Program-made: the position numbers and the translations under genes
Shown: piece after piece, positions 25,776 to 36,703 of the stretch
Position numbering within the stretch: position 1 is the first letter of the stretch
Layout: every line of letters begins with the position of its first letter
Notes under the pieces: model-generated
What the model was told of the DNA's origin: nothing
The model's input: only the letters and a program-made list of their open reading frames with translations
Databases searched by the model: none
Source: Geomonas sp. Red32
GTDB taxonomy: Bacteria; Desulfobacterota; Desulfuromonadia; Geobacterales; Geobacteraceae
Assembly (NCBI RefSeq): GCF_023652955.1
Contig: NZ_JAKLOY010000002.1
Location: 62,001-126,000 of the forward strand
Length of the DNA stretch: 64,000 nt
Direction: 5' to 3'

Positions 25776-26585
25776 ATGATAGCAAGGACGATTTTCGCAC
25801 TGGTGGCCATTCTTTTCGTGTTGCCGACCGCTGCGGCGATGGCTACCCCCTCCAAGATAATCTGGATACCGTCCGTGGACGTGCAGCCGCTACTGGTCGG
25901 CCACCTGGACGTCGACACCTTTTTCCGCCGCGATTCGGCATCGGCAGGGGGAAGGGAAGTGAACACCATCGACGTCGGCTTCACCATCGGGGTCCTTCCC
26001 TACGACAAGCTCAGGCTCGAGGCCGGCTTCGACTACCTCACCAGGGCTCAGGATCCCAACGATCAGCACCCCTGGAGCGGCAACGTCAAGCTCGGCACCC
26101 CCGAGGATGCGATCTTCACCTACTCCCCGGCCATCGCGGTCGGCCTCTACAACGCCCGTCCGGTCAAGGACGTCGAGGCGGGGGACGCTCCCCGCGTGGT
26201 GTCGGGACAGAACATCGTGTACGGGCTGGTGGGGAAGACGGTCCCCGAGTTAGGGAGCGTCCCGTCCCTGGGGAGATTCGCCCTCGGCTATTACCGCGGG
26301 TCGAGGAGGGCGCTGGTAGACATCACCGGCGACGGTTCCAGCCGCTACGCCAATTCGGGGCTTCTCTTCTCGTGGGATCGGACCATGAGGGAGATATCGG
26401 ACCAGCTCTGGCTGGGAGTCGACTACCAGGGGGGAGACAACGTCGATTCCAGCTGGAACATGGCGTTCACCTGGAAATTCTGCACCAACGTCTCGGTGCT
26501 CTTCGGCTTCGACATCTACACCAAGCGATCCCTCGCGGGACAAAACACCTTCACCATCCAGCTCGACCTCGATTTCCCGAGATGA
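25776..26585 (+). CDS. Exported, probable small outer-membrane beta-barrel protein
   Basis: 269 residues with a signal peptide (IARTIFALVAILFVLPTAAAMA). The mature chain is a series of short amphipathic strands (VNTIDVGFTIGVLPYDKLRLEAGFDYLT, DQLWLGVDYQGG, MAFTWKFCTNVSVLFGFDIYT) and ends FTIQLDLDFPR, similar to the closing strand of outer-membrane barrels. I do not recognise the family. It is convergent with the kinase gene at 26637 and divergent from the DUF3300 gene. Confidence 0.6.
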   Translation: MIARTIFALVAILFVLPTAAAMATPSKIIWIPSVDVQPLLVGHLDVDTFFRRDSASAGGREVNTIDVGFTIGVLPYDKLRLEAGFDYLTRAQDPNDQHPWSGNVKLGTPEDAIFTYSPAIAVGLYNARPVKDVEAGDAPRVVSGQNIVYGLVGKTVPELGSVPSLGRFALGYYRGSRRALVDITGDGSSRYANSGLLFSWDRTMREISDQLWLGVDYQGGDNVDSSWNMAFTWKFCTNVSVLFGFDIYTKRSLAGQNTFTIQLDLDFPR

Positions 26586-26590
26586 GTAGC

Positions 26591-26632
26591 GCCGGGTAAT
26601 CCGGTAAGACACTACACACCTACTTACCCGGC
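26591..26632. terminator. Hairpin between convergent genes
   Basis: GCCGGGTAA (26591-26599) pairs with TTACCCGGC (26624-26632), a perfect 9-bp stem with a 24-base loop, in the 51-base space between the barrel-like gene and the hybrid kinase gene. No T run. Confidence 0.45.
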
Positions 26633-26636
26633 ACGC

Positions 26637-29021
<2,385 letters not shown>

Positions 29022-29023
29022 AC

Positions 29024-29872
29024 CTACCGCTCCTTCTCCGGGACCGGAATATTCCCGGATGAGCGAAGGATGCTTCGCCCCTTGGCAGAGGTGACGAATC
29101 TGGCGAACATCTTGGCCGAAGAGGAGGCCCTGTCCGGGACGACGAGGTAGAAGCGCTTTTCCAGGGGGTAGGCTCCTTCGGCGAGGTGGCGCAGGGTGGG
29201 CTTGATGCCGTCGAAGGAGAGCACCTTGAGGGGATGCCTGAGGGCCACCAGCTCAGTCAGGGTGACGGTCCCCAAGGCGCCGGGGGTGGCCGCCAGCGTG
29301 CTAATCGTCTCCTCGTTGGTGGTGGCGATGGTCATCCCGGGCCGGGAGTAGGCCTTTTCGACGGAGTCGGCCATACCCCGGGAGATGCCCATGATGATGG
29401 CGGTATCGATGTCGTTGAAAGGGCGGAGGACCAGGCGGAGAGGGGAGTCGTCCGACCATTGGTTTCTTTTCCCGCTGTAAATGAGCTCCAGGTCGGCGAT
29501 GGTGAGGTCGGCATCGTTGACCGAGGGGTGGGCGGCGAACAGGAAGGGGGAACGGGCATATTCGATGACGGTACCGGCCCGGGCCTCGCACTTCTTGAGC
29601 GGCCGGCCGGTCACCGCCAGGTCGATGGCTCCCTTTTGCATGGCGGCGAGCCCTCCGCTGCTCCCGAGACTGGGGAGCACCTGCACGGTGACGTCGGGAT
29701 GAGCGGCAGAAAAGGCCTCGGCCAGCAGATGAAGGGAGGGGAGGGCGGAACCGGTGCCCCCGATCCGGATTACGGTGACGGCGTTCGCGGAGGAGATGAG
29801 GGGCGGGGCGGCCAGCGACAGCAGCAAAAAGAGGGCTACCAGCAGTGGGGTATGTGGCCTCGTCAGCAGCAT
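29024..29872 (-). CDS. PstS-like phosphate/anion-binding periplasmic protein
   Basis: 282 residues with a signal peptide (LLVALFLLLSLAAPPLISSANA). The mature protein starts VIRIGGTGSALPSLHLLAEAFSAAHPDV and contains GSSGGLAAMQKGAIDLAVTGR, the ligand-binding signature of phosphate-binding proteins, then LELIYSGKRNQW. There are no Pst transporter genes nearby. Its stop is two bases from the start of the hybrid kinase, so the likely job is to present a ligand to that kinase's periplasmic domain rather than to feed an ABC importer. Confidence 0.85.
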   Translation of the reverse strand: MLLTRPHTPLLVALFLLLSLAAPPLISSANAVTVIRIGGTGSALPSLHLLAEAFSAAHPDVTVQVLPSLGSSGGLAAMQKGAIDLAVTGRPLKKCEARAGTVIEYARSPFLFAAHPSVNDADLTIADLELIYSGKRNQWSDDSPLRLVLRPFNDIDTAIIMGISRGMADSVEKAYSRPGMTIATTNEETISTLAATPGALGTVTLTELVALRHPLKVLSFDGIKPTLRHLAEGAYPLEKRFYLVVPDRASSSAKMFARFVTSAKGRSILRSSGNIPVPEKER

Positions 29873-30380
29873 TACCTACTCCCGATACTCGATAACAAGA
29901 TATACATCCCTTGCGGAACCAAGGGGCAGGACCGGAAGGGATAAGCATTCAATTGAATTCATCTAAAATAACAGAAGCCGAGGGGCTGTGACAGAAGTGA
30001 GAGGACATGCCAATCCTACTATTGCTGGCGGGGTGACGTTAACACATTTTAAAATAAAAGAGAAGAGTGTTTTAACCTGAGGAAACTGTCGCAGAAGGTG
30101 GTTCGGTCCCACCTGATTCAGACAAAGCCACCCTTGGGCAGTGACAGGAAACAACGTATACGCTATCGGCAGCCTGGCGGCCGCACCTCAAAACCGGCAA
30201 TCACCGCGCTTTTGACTTAATATTACCTGATGTTATGAGCGCTATGCCAAGCTTTGCTTCAACTATCCAGAGACCGCAAAATGATTTGACACCGCCCGCA
30301 TCCCTCTTGTATATCTATCGCACCGTGTCACAATTCTCACATTCGTGCTACCGTCCGCCGGTCGATAGGAGATACCCAAC
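29873..30380. other. 508-base intergenic region before the cobalt/nickel transporter genes
   Basis: No gene is supported. A small hairpin AGGTGG/CCACCT lies at 30096-30114. Two candidate plus-strand promoters are seen, TTGACT/TATGAG (30212-30239) and TTGACA/TATATC (30286-30315). I found none of the cobalamin-riboswitch core blocks. Confidence 0.5.
30286..30315 (+). promoter_or_regulatory. Putative promoter of the cbiMN-cbiQ-cbiO operon
   Basis: Consensus -35 TTGACA at 30286-30291 and TATATC at 30310-30315 with an 18-base spacer. Transcription would begin near 30322, giving a leader of about 60 bases, too short for a cobalamin riboswitch. Confidence 0.5.
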
Positions 30381-31403
30381 ATGCATATGGCAGATGCTCT
30401 GCTCTCCCCGACCGTGGGCGCCGCCATGTGGGGTGTCTCCGGCGTATCGGTCGCCTGGTGCGCCTCCCGGCTGGGGAAGGATCCGGATGACCGGAGCGTT
30501 CCGCTGATGGGGGTACTGGGGGCCTTCCTCTTTGCCGCCCAGATGATCAACTTCTCGATTCCCGGCACCGGGTCGAGCGGACACCTCGGCGGAGGGCTGC
30601 TCCTGGCGATTTTACTGGGACCCCAGGCGGCCTTTTTCACCGTCGCCTCCGTCCTGGTGGTGCAGGCGCTGTTCTTCGCCGACGGGGGGCTCTTGGCGCT
30701 CGGCTGCAACATCTTCAACATGGGCTTCATCCCCGCCTTCCTGGTTTACCCCTTCTGCTACCGGCGCCTGGCCGGGGAGGGTGGCGCCGGAAGGCGTTCG
30801 GCGGCGATCATGATCTGCGCCGTTGCCTCGCTGCTGCTCGGTGCGCTGGCCGTGGTCCTGGAAACCTCGTGCTCGGGAATTTCCGAGCTCCCGGCGGGAA
30901 CCTTCGCCACCCTCATGCTCCCCATTCACCTCGCCATCGGCCTCGTGGAAGGGGCGGCCACCGTCGCCATCGTCTCCTTCCTATCCAAGGCGCGTCCCGC
31001 GCTGGTCGAAAGCGAGCCATCCGCCGCCCGTCCCTGGTACCGCTCCGCCCCGGCCGTAATTCTCTTCTGCGCGCTGGTGACCGCGGGAATCCTCTCCTCC
31101 TTCGCCTCCAAAGATCCCGACGGCCTGGAGTGGTCGGTGGCAAGGGCGACCGGGAAGAGCGATCTGCTTGGTACCGCTCCCCTTCACCGTGCACTGGCCC
31201 GGGTGCAGGCCCAGACCGCGTGGTTTCCCGAATACGGCTTCCGTCCCTCGCCGAAAACCGGCTCTGCCGCCGCTTCCGCCGGGCGCTCCGCAACGGCCGC
31301 CGCAGGCACCGGTGCCGCCGGTCTGACCGGCACCGTCGTGACCCTGTCGCTCGTGCTCCTCACCGTTTTCGTTCTCAAAAGGCGAAAACAGGGGCACCTG
31401 TAG
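30381..31403 (+). CDS. cbiM: CbiM-CbiN fusion, substrate-binding component of a Co2+/Ni2+ ECF transporter
   Basis: 340 residues. Residues 1-200 are CbiM: the metal-binding N-terminus MHMADALLSPTVG and six or seven membrane helices with GCNIFNMGFIPAFL. From about residue 210, after an added helix, comes the CbiN-type PDGLE motif (KDPDGLEWSVARATG), and a final helix near the C-terminus. CbiMN determines metal specificity, Co2+ or Ni2+. The N-terminal His supports a metal site, but which metal cannot be told from this. Confidence 0.9.
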   Translation: MHMADALLSPTVGAAMWGVSGVSVAWCASRLGKDPDDRSVPLMGVLGAFLFAAQMINFSIPGTGSSGHLGGGLLLAILLGPQAAFFTVASVLVVQALFFADGGLLALGCNIFNMGFIPAFLVYPFCYRRLAGEGGAGRRSAAIMICAVASLLLGALAVVLETSCSGISELPAGTFATLMLPIHLAIGLVEGAATVAIVSFLSKARPALVESEPSAARPWYRSAPAVILFCALVTAGILSSFASKDPDGLEWSVARATGKSDLLGTAPLHRALARVQAQTAWFPEYGFRPSPKTGSAAASAGRSATAAAGTGAAGLTGTVVTLSLVLLTVFVLKRRKQGHL

Positions 31404-31412
31404 GCGCCGGGG

Positions 31413-32225
31413 ATGGCATCGCTCGACGGCGCACTCCTCGACCTCAAGCGACTCGACCGCCTCGCCACCGGTTCCACCTTTCTCCACCGGCTCGATCCCC
31501 GGGTTAAGCTCGTCACCACCCTCGTTTTCCTCGTCTGCGTGGTATCCTTCGGACGCTACGAACTCTCCGCGCTGGTTCCGTTCTTCGTCTACCCCATCCT
31601 TTTGGCGGCGCTGGGCGATCTCCCCCTTGGCTATCTCGCCCACAAGATCCTCCTGATGTGCCCGCTGGCGCTCTTCATCGGCATCGCCAACCCGTTTTTG
31701 GACCACCAGGTCGTCCTGGAGCTTGGCGGGATCGGCATCACCGGCGGGGTCCTCTCCTGGCTTTCCATCGTGCTCCGCGCCGTGCTGACCGTCAGCGCCG
31801 CCCTGGTCCTCGTAGGGCTGACCGGGTTCCCCGACCTCTGCCGGGCCCTGGAGCGGCTCGGGGCTCCCAAGGCCTTCGCCGTGCAGCTTCTCTTCCTGTA
31901 CCGCTACCTGTTCGTGCTGGTGGAAGAGGGGGGGAAGGCGTCCCGCAGCCGTGAGCTCCGCTGCGTCGGCAACCGCGGCAGGGGGATCTCGAGCTACGCC
32001 TCGCTGGTCGGGCACCTTCTGATGCGGACCTGGCAGAAGGCGGAGAGGATTCACATGGCCATGCTGGCCCGCGGCTTTACCGGATCGTTCCCCCGGCCGG
32101 AGGAATCATCCTTGAAGGCGGCCGATCTCCTCTTTCTGGCAGGCTGCACCTTCGCCTTCATCACCTTCAGAACCACCAACGTCACGCGGGCCATCGGCTC
32201 GCTGGTCACCGGAATACTGCCATGA
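31413..32225 (+). CDS. cbiQ: ECF transporter T component CbiQ
   Basis: 270 residues with four to five hydrophobic segments and the coupling motif ARGF (MAMLARGFTG) near the C-terminus, which binds the ATPase. An earlier basic motif (SRSRELRCVGNRG) is at the cytoplasmic loop. It links the metal-binding CbiMN to the ATPase in the inner membrane. The ATG of cbiO overlaps its stop by four bases. Confidence 0.92.
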   Translation: MASLDGALLDLKRLDRLATGSTFLHRLDPRVKLVTTLVFLVCVVSFGRYELSALVPFFVYPILLAALGDLPLGYLAHKILLMCPLALFIGIANPFLDHQVVLELGGIGITGGVLSWLSIVLRAVLTVSAALVLVGLTGFPDLCRALERLGAPKAFAVQLLFLYRYLFVLVEEGGKASRSRELRCVGNRGRGISSYASLVGHLLMRTWQKAERIHMAMLARGFTGSFPRPEESSLKAADLLFLAGCTFAFITFRTTNVTRAIGSLVTGILP

Positions 32226-32989
32226 GCCACCATATCGTCGAAGTCAAAAAGCTCCGTCACGTCTATCCCGATGGGACCGAGGCGCTCCGGGAGGTTTCCT
32301 TCAGGATCACCCACGGCGAATCGGTCGCCCTGATCGGAGCCAACGGGGCGGGTAAATCGACCCTTATCCAGCACCTGAACGGATACCTGGCCCCGACTGC
32401 CGGAGAGATCCGGATCGGGGACTTCCCGCTCTCCAAGGGAACGCTTCCCGAGATCAGGCGGACGGTGGGGATGGTCTTCCAGGATCCGGACGACCAGCTT
32501 TTCATGCCGACCGTCTACGAGGACGTGGCCTTCGGGCCCCTCAACCTGGGGCTCGCCGGGGCGGAACTGGAAGCGTGCGTAAAGGGGGCGCTCGACCGGG
32601 TAGGCGGGGCGCACCTGGCCCGCAAGGCGCCGTACCACCTTTCGGGCGGAGAGAAGAAGCGGGTGGCCATCGCCGCCGTACTCTCCATGTCTCCCGACAT
32701 CCTGGTCATGGACGAACCCACGAGCGGCCTGGACCCGTACGCGCGGCGCCAGTTGATCTCCCTGCTGCGGGAGTTCCGCCACACGAAGATCTTCACCAGC
32801 CACGACCTCGACATGGTCCTCGAACTGTGTGAGCGGGTGATCGTACTGAAGGATGGAGAGGTGAGGGCGGACGGTCCCGCTCTGGAGATCTTCAGGGACG
32901 AGCAGCTGCTGGCAGAGTGCAGACTGGAGCCGCCGTTTTCGATGCAAGGGTGCCCGGTTTGTGGTAGTGTTGGACGGGACAAAGGGTAG
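32222..32989 (+). CDS. cbiO: ECF transporter ATPase CbiO
   Basis: 255 residues of ABC ATPase: Walker A GANGAGKST, Q-loop VFQDPDDQLF, signature LSGGEKKRVAIA, Walker B ILVMDEPTSGLD, and H-loop TSHDLDM. It powers CbiMN-CbiQ. Its last residues, QGCPVCGSVGRDKG, add a CxxC outside the ATPase fold, unlike the usual family end; the role is unknown. Confidence 0.95.
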   Translation: MSHHIVEVKKLRHVYPDGTEALREVSFRITHGESVALIGANGAGKSTLIQHLNGYLAPTAGEIRIGDFPLSKGTLPEIRRTVGMVFQDPDDQLFMPTVYEDVAFGPLNLGLAGAELEACVKGALDRVGGAHLARKAPYHLSGGEKKRVAIAAVLSMSPDILVMDEPTSGLDPYARRQLISLLREFRHTKIFTSHDLDMVLELCERVIVLKDGEVRADGPALEIFRDEQLLAECRLEPPFSMQGCPVCGSVGRDKG

Positions 32990-33089
32990 GGGAGGGAGCC
33001 GTTGATACAGCGGTAGATTCACCGGATACTCTAGCTTTGTCAGCGTAACTTCTGCAATGCCATCGCTTTTGCATCGGTAAAGAGGTAAA

Positions 33090-33103
33090 TACCTGCACAG
33101 GTA
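33090..33103. promoter_or_regulatory. 14-bp palindrome just upstream of lhgO
   Basis: TACCTG-CA-CAGGTA is a perfect palindrome at 33090-33103, directly next to the AAGGAG ribosome site of lhgO (33103-33108). A repressor operator or a small hairpin controlling translation are both possible. Confidence 0.4.
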
Positions 33104-33115
33104 AGGAGAATCGTC

Positions 33116-34309
33116 ATGCCGATTGACAGAGCCGAAATTCTCATCGTCGGGGCCGGCATCATCGGCCTGACCATCGCCCGTGAGCTCGTCAATAAAGGTC
33201 ACGGCGACATCGTGATCATCGAGAAGGAGACGGATCTCGGCCGCCACGCCTCCGGCCGTAACAGCGGCGTTCTCCATGCCGGGATCTATTACTCCCCCGA
33301 CAGCCTCAAGGCCAAATCCTGCCTGAACGGCAATTTCCTGATGCGGGCGTACTGCAAGGAGAAGGGGCTTCCGCTTCTAGAGAACGGCAAGGTGATCGTG
33401 ACGAGGACCCCCGAGGAGTTGCCGGTCCTCGATGAGCTTTACACCCGGGCGACCGCCAACGGCGCCAAGGTGGAGATGATCGACGAAAAGCAGCTTGCCG
33501 GACTGGAACCCAACGCCCGGACGGTAGAGCGGGCGCTCTACTCGCACTACACGGCGGTGGTCGATCCGAAGGCAGTCCTGAAAAGCCTCAAGCACGACCT
33601 GGAAGAAAGCGGCAAGGTGAAGATCATCCTCGACTGCCACCTCACCGGCATCAAGGGAAGCGGGACCGCGCAGACGAGCAAGGGGGAGATCGGGTTCAAC
33701 CGCTTCGTCAACGCGGCAGGCGCCCACTGCGACAAGGTGGCGGGGCACTTCGGGGTCGCCACCAACTACCGGCTGATCCCGTTCAAGGGGGTCTACCGGC
33801 TCCTGAGCAAGAGCGCCCCCTTCACGGTCAACTCCAGCATCTATCCGGTGCCGGACATCCGCAATCCGTTCCTCGGGGTGCACTTCACCCGCAGCGTCCA
33901 CGGGGACGTCTACGTCGGCCCGACGGCCATTCCCGCCTTCGGCCGGGAGAATTACGGCATCCTGGCGGGGATCGATGCGGAAGGGTTCGCCATCGCCTTC
34001 GAAGACCTGGTTCTCTTCATGGCCAACGCCAAGTTCCGCAGCGTCGCCCTCTCGGAGCCGGTCAAATACATCCCGTCCTGCTTCTTCAAGGATGCCGCCC
34101 GTCTCGTCAAGGAGATCGCCCCCGCCGACCTGGTGGCCGCCACCAAGGTCGGCATCCGCCCCCAACTGGTCGACTGGAACACGAAGGAGATGGTGATGGA
34201 TTTCATGGTGGTGGCCGACGGACCGGCTCTCCACGTCCTCAATCCCATCTCGCCGGCCTTCACCTCGTCCATGGATCTCGCCCAGGGTATGGTCGCCAAA
34301 TACTTCTAA
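33116..34309 (+). CDS. lhgO: L-2-hydroxyglutarate oxidase
   Basis: 397 residues of the FAD-dependent DAO fold: dinucleotide motif ILIVGAGIIGLTIARELV, GRHASGRNSGVLHAGIYY, and SHYTAVVDPKAVLKSL, all typical of LhgO. The C-terminal FAD contact is in VVADGPALHVLNPISPAFTSSMDLA. It oxidises L-2-hydroxyglutarate to 2-oxoglutarate and passes electrons to the membrane quinone pool. AAGGAG precedes the ATG. It is followed by a hairpin rather than another gene, so it seems a single-gene unit. Confidence 0.93.
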   Translation: MPIDRAEILIVGAGIIGLTIARELVNKGHGDIVIIEKETDLGRHASGRNSGVLHAGIYYSPDSLKAKSCLNGNFLMRAYCKEKGLPLLENGKVIVTRTPEELPVLDELYTRATANGAKVEMIDEKQLAGLEPNARTVERALYSHYTAVVDPKAVLKSLKHDLEESGKVKIILDCHLTGIKGSGTAQTSKGEIGFNRFVNAAGAHCDKVAGHFGVATNYRLIPFKGVYRLLSKSAPFTVNSSIYPVPDIRNPFLGVHFTRSVHGDVYVGPTAIPAFGRENYGILAGIDAEGFAIAFEDLVLFMANAKFRSVALSEPVKYIPSCFFKDAARLVKEIAPADLVAATKVGIRPQLVDWNTKEMVMDFMVVADGPALHVLNPISPAFTSSMDLAQGMVAKYF

Positions 34310-34311
34310 CT

Positions 34312-34344
34312 CCTTTTCCCCTCCCTCAAGGGGAGGGGAAAAGG
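34312..34344. terminator. Perfect 14-bp hairpin after lhgO
   Basis: CCTTTTCCCCTCCC (34312-34325) with GGGAGGGGAAAAGG (34331-34344) and the short loop TCAAG. There is no T run after it, but it resembles the hairpin at 22982-23002, so it belongs to a small repeat family. Confidence 0.6.
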
Positions 34345-34522
34345 CTTGCCGCCGTCTCAGCCGCCGCCACTCCCTTCTTCGATTTCCCCCTTTGACTACC
34401 CTCCACAAAATTTCTCTCTCACCAGTTGCAAATCAAGACATCCCCCTTAATATTAATTCTTATTAATGCCATTGATTAGTCGTGTTTAATCTGTTCCTCT
34501 CCGGAAAGGTGGCGCCACTGAC

Positions 34523-35320
34523 ATGACTCAACTCGACGAGCTAGAGGCCCGCTCCATCTACATACTGAGGGAAGCCTACAAAAACTTCGGCAATCTCTGC
34601 ATGCTCTGGTCGATGGGGAAAGACTCCACCGTCCTCCTGTGGCTGGTACGCAAGGCCTTCTTCGGGCACTGCCCGGTACCCCTGGTTCATATCGACACCT
34701 CCTACAAAATCCCGGAAATGATCGCCTACCGCGACGAGACCGTGAAGCAGTGGGGGCTCAACCTGGTGGTTGGCCAGAACCGCAGGGCGCTCGCGGAAGG
34801 TATGCACCCCTCCAACGGGACCCTCCAGTGCTGCAGCGCGTTGAAGACCGAGGCCCTCCGCCAGCTTTTGGAGGAGAAGGGGTACACCGGCGTGATCGTC
34901 GGGGTCCGCTCGGACGAGGAGGGGACCCGGGCCAAGGAGCGCTACTTCTCGCCGCGGGACCGGAACAACGACTGGGCTTTCCGCGAGCAGCCTCCCGAGC
35001 TCTGGGACCACTACAAGATCACCTTCCAGCCGGGAACCCACCTGAGGATCCACCCCCTGCTGGACTGGAGCGAGATCAACGTCTGGGAGTACATCGAAAG
35101 GGAGCATATCCCGATCATCCCCCTCTACTTCGACCGCGGCGGCGGCCTGCGCTACCGCAGCCTCGGCTGCGCCCCCTGTACATCCCCGATCGTCTCCAAG
35201 GCCGTCACGGTGACGGACATCATCGAGGAGTTGCGCCACACCCGGGTGGCGGAGCGGAGCGGCCGGGCCCAGGACGGCAACCGCGGAATGGAGAAACTGC
35301 GCAAGGACGGCTACATGTGA
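34523..35320 (+). CDS. cysD: Sulfate adenylyltransferase small subunit (CysD-like PAPS-reductase-fold ATP pyrophosphatase)
   Basis: 265 residues. The adenylation P-loop is [10 protein letters not shown] near residue 30, then [12 protein letters not shown] and [21 protein letters not shown]; the C-terminus [26 protein letters not shown] is the CysD type. With CysN it forms ATP sulfurylase, making APS. Unusual points: C103-C104 ([14 protein letters not shown]) and C216/C219 (LGCAPCTSP) form a CC...CxxC set like the Fe-S ligands of assimilatory APS reductases, and the insertion of E. coli CysD is absent. CysN is 30 kb away. A sulfotransferase follows after 32 bases, which fits a sulfation role. 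Confidence 0.88.
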   Translation: MTQLDELEARSIYILREAYKNFGNLCMLWSMGKDSTVLLWLVRKAFFGHCPVPLVHIDTSYKIPEMIAYRDETVKQWGLNLVVGQNRRALAEGMHPSNGTLQCCSALKTEALRQLLEEKGYTGVIVGVRSDEEGTRAKERYFSPRDRNNDWAFREQPPELWDHYKITFQPGTHLRIHPLLDWSEINVWEYIEREHIPIIPLYFDRGGGLRYRSLGCAPCTSPIVSKAVTVTDIIEELRHTRVAERSGRAQDGNRGMEKLRKDGYM

Positions 35321-35352
35321 TGACTCAATGAAACGTGAGGAAGGAGAGGACC

Positions 35353-36687
35353 GTGGAACAGCTTGCCAGGGTGACGAGCGGAACAGGGGAGGGGAGCTCC
35401 AGCACGAAGAAGATGCTGACCGCGCTGGGGACCAACATGATCAAGGGGATGAACGGCTTCGGCAGGGTGGCCCTCAAGGACGGCCGGGCCTTCCTCAAGC
35501 TGGACCGCGAGTACCTCCTGGAGAAGAGCAGGCGGCTCACCGGCCTCGACGATTTCGGCGAGAGCGACTTCCTGGAACCGCTCGAGATCCTCTTGGAGTC
35601 CTTCGAGCGGGACGCCAAACTCAACCTGATCGGCCGCATCACCGTCCACGCGGAGATGCTCCGCATGCTCTGCAACAAGCTCACCATGCACCATGACCGG
35701 AAGATGAATTCCGGCATTGCGCAGGAACAGGTGGTCAAACCGATCTTCATCACCGGCCTTCCCCGAAGCGGCACGACCTTTCTCCATGCGCTCCTCTCCT
35801 GCGACCCGGCCGCCCGCGCCCCCCAGGTCTGGGAGGTCATGCACCCGTCGCCCCCGCCCGAAAGCGGAAGCTACCACACCGACCCGCGGATCGCCAAGAC
35901 CCGGCGCGAACTGGCCTGGATCGACGTGCTGATGCCGGGTTTCGACAAGTGCCACACCATCGACGCCACGCTCCCCCAGGAATGCATCGCCATGACCGAC
36001 CATTCCTTCCTGAGCTACGTCTTCGAGTCGATGTACTACGTCACCGGCTACCGGGCCTGGCACGACCGGCAGGACAAGCTTCCGGCCTACCGCTGCCACC
36101 GGGGATTCCTGCAGCACCTGCAGTGGCGCTGTCCCGGCGGACACTGGGTGTTGAAGGCGCCCAGCCATCTCATGGCGCTCGATTCCCTCTTCCAGGTCTA
36201 TCCCGACGCCCAGGTGGTGCTCACCCACCGCGACCCGCTGAAGATCCTCCCTTCCTGCGCGAGCTTCGCCCACGTTCTTCGTTCTCCCTTCACCGGCCCC
36301 ATCGACCTCAAGGTGCTCGGGGCCGAAGTCAGCAAGCGGTGGGCCGCCAGCGCCCGGCTGGTGACCCGGCTGCGCCAGGAACGGCCCGAGCTGGAGAGCC
36401 AGTTCTGCGACGTCGGCTACCAGGACCTGATCCGCTACCCGATGTCCGTGGTGAGGAGGATCTACCGCCATTTCGGCCGGGAGCTCACCAACCATGCCCA
36501 GCGCGCCATGGAGCATTTCATCCGGGAGAATCCCAAGGACAAAAACGGCGTCCACCACTACTCGCTGGAACAGTTCGGGTTCGACCCGGACAGCGAGAGC
36601 AGGGCGTTTGCCGAGTACGTCGACCATTTCAAGGTCGTCCCGGAGGGTCACCATTCCCGGTCAAGACACCCCAACCACCACCGCTGA
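35353..36687 (+). CDS. PAPS-dependent sulfotransferase
   Basis: 444 residues from GTG 35353, with AAGGAG six bases upstream; an earlier GTG at 35335 is less well placed. The PAPS 5'-phosphosulfate loop is IFITGLPRSGTTFLHALL near residue 132 and the 3'-phosphate site is THRDPLKILPSCASF. The first ~110 residues form an extra helical part, typical of the large sulfotransferase family 3. The acceptor is unknown; the context (CysD before, flippase and Omp85-like barrel after) suggests a lipid or surface glycan. It is cytoplasmic or peripheral to the membrane. Confidence 0.9.
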   Translation: MEQLARVTSGTGEGSSSTKKMLTALGTNMIKGMNGFGRVALKDGRAFLKLDREYLLEKSRRLTGLDDFGESDFLEPLEILLESFERDAKLNLIGRITVHAEMLRMLCNKLTMHHDRKMNSGIAQEQVVKPIFITGLPRSGTTFLHALLSCDPAARAPQVWEVMHPSPPPESGSYHTDPRIAKTRRELAWIDVLMPGFDKCHTIDATLPQECIAMTDHSFLSYVFESMYYVTGYRAWHDRQDKLPAYRCHRGFLQHLQWRCPGGHWVLKAPSHLMALDSLFQVYPDAQVVLTHRDPLKILPSCASFAHVLRSPFTGPIDLKVLGAEVSKRWAASARLVTRLRQERPELESQFCDVGYQDLIRYPMSVVRRIYRHFGRELTNHAQRAMEHFIRENPKDKNGVHHYSLEQFGFDPDSESRAFAEYVDHFKVVPEGHHSRSRHPNHHR

Positions 36688-36703
36688 TCCGAGCCGCCTG
36701 ACC

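Noticed and set aside
29873-30380. Cobalamin riboswitch before cbiMN
   Set aside because: None of the conserved core blocks is present on the plus strand and the likely promoter leaves too short a leader. Parts of the minus strand look slightly similar but face away from the operon.
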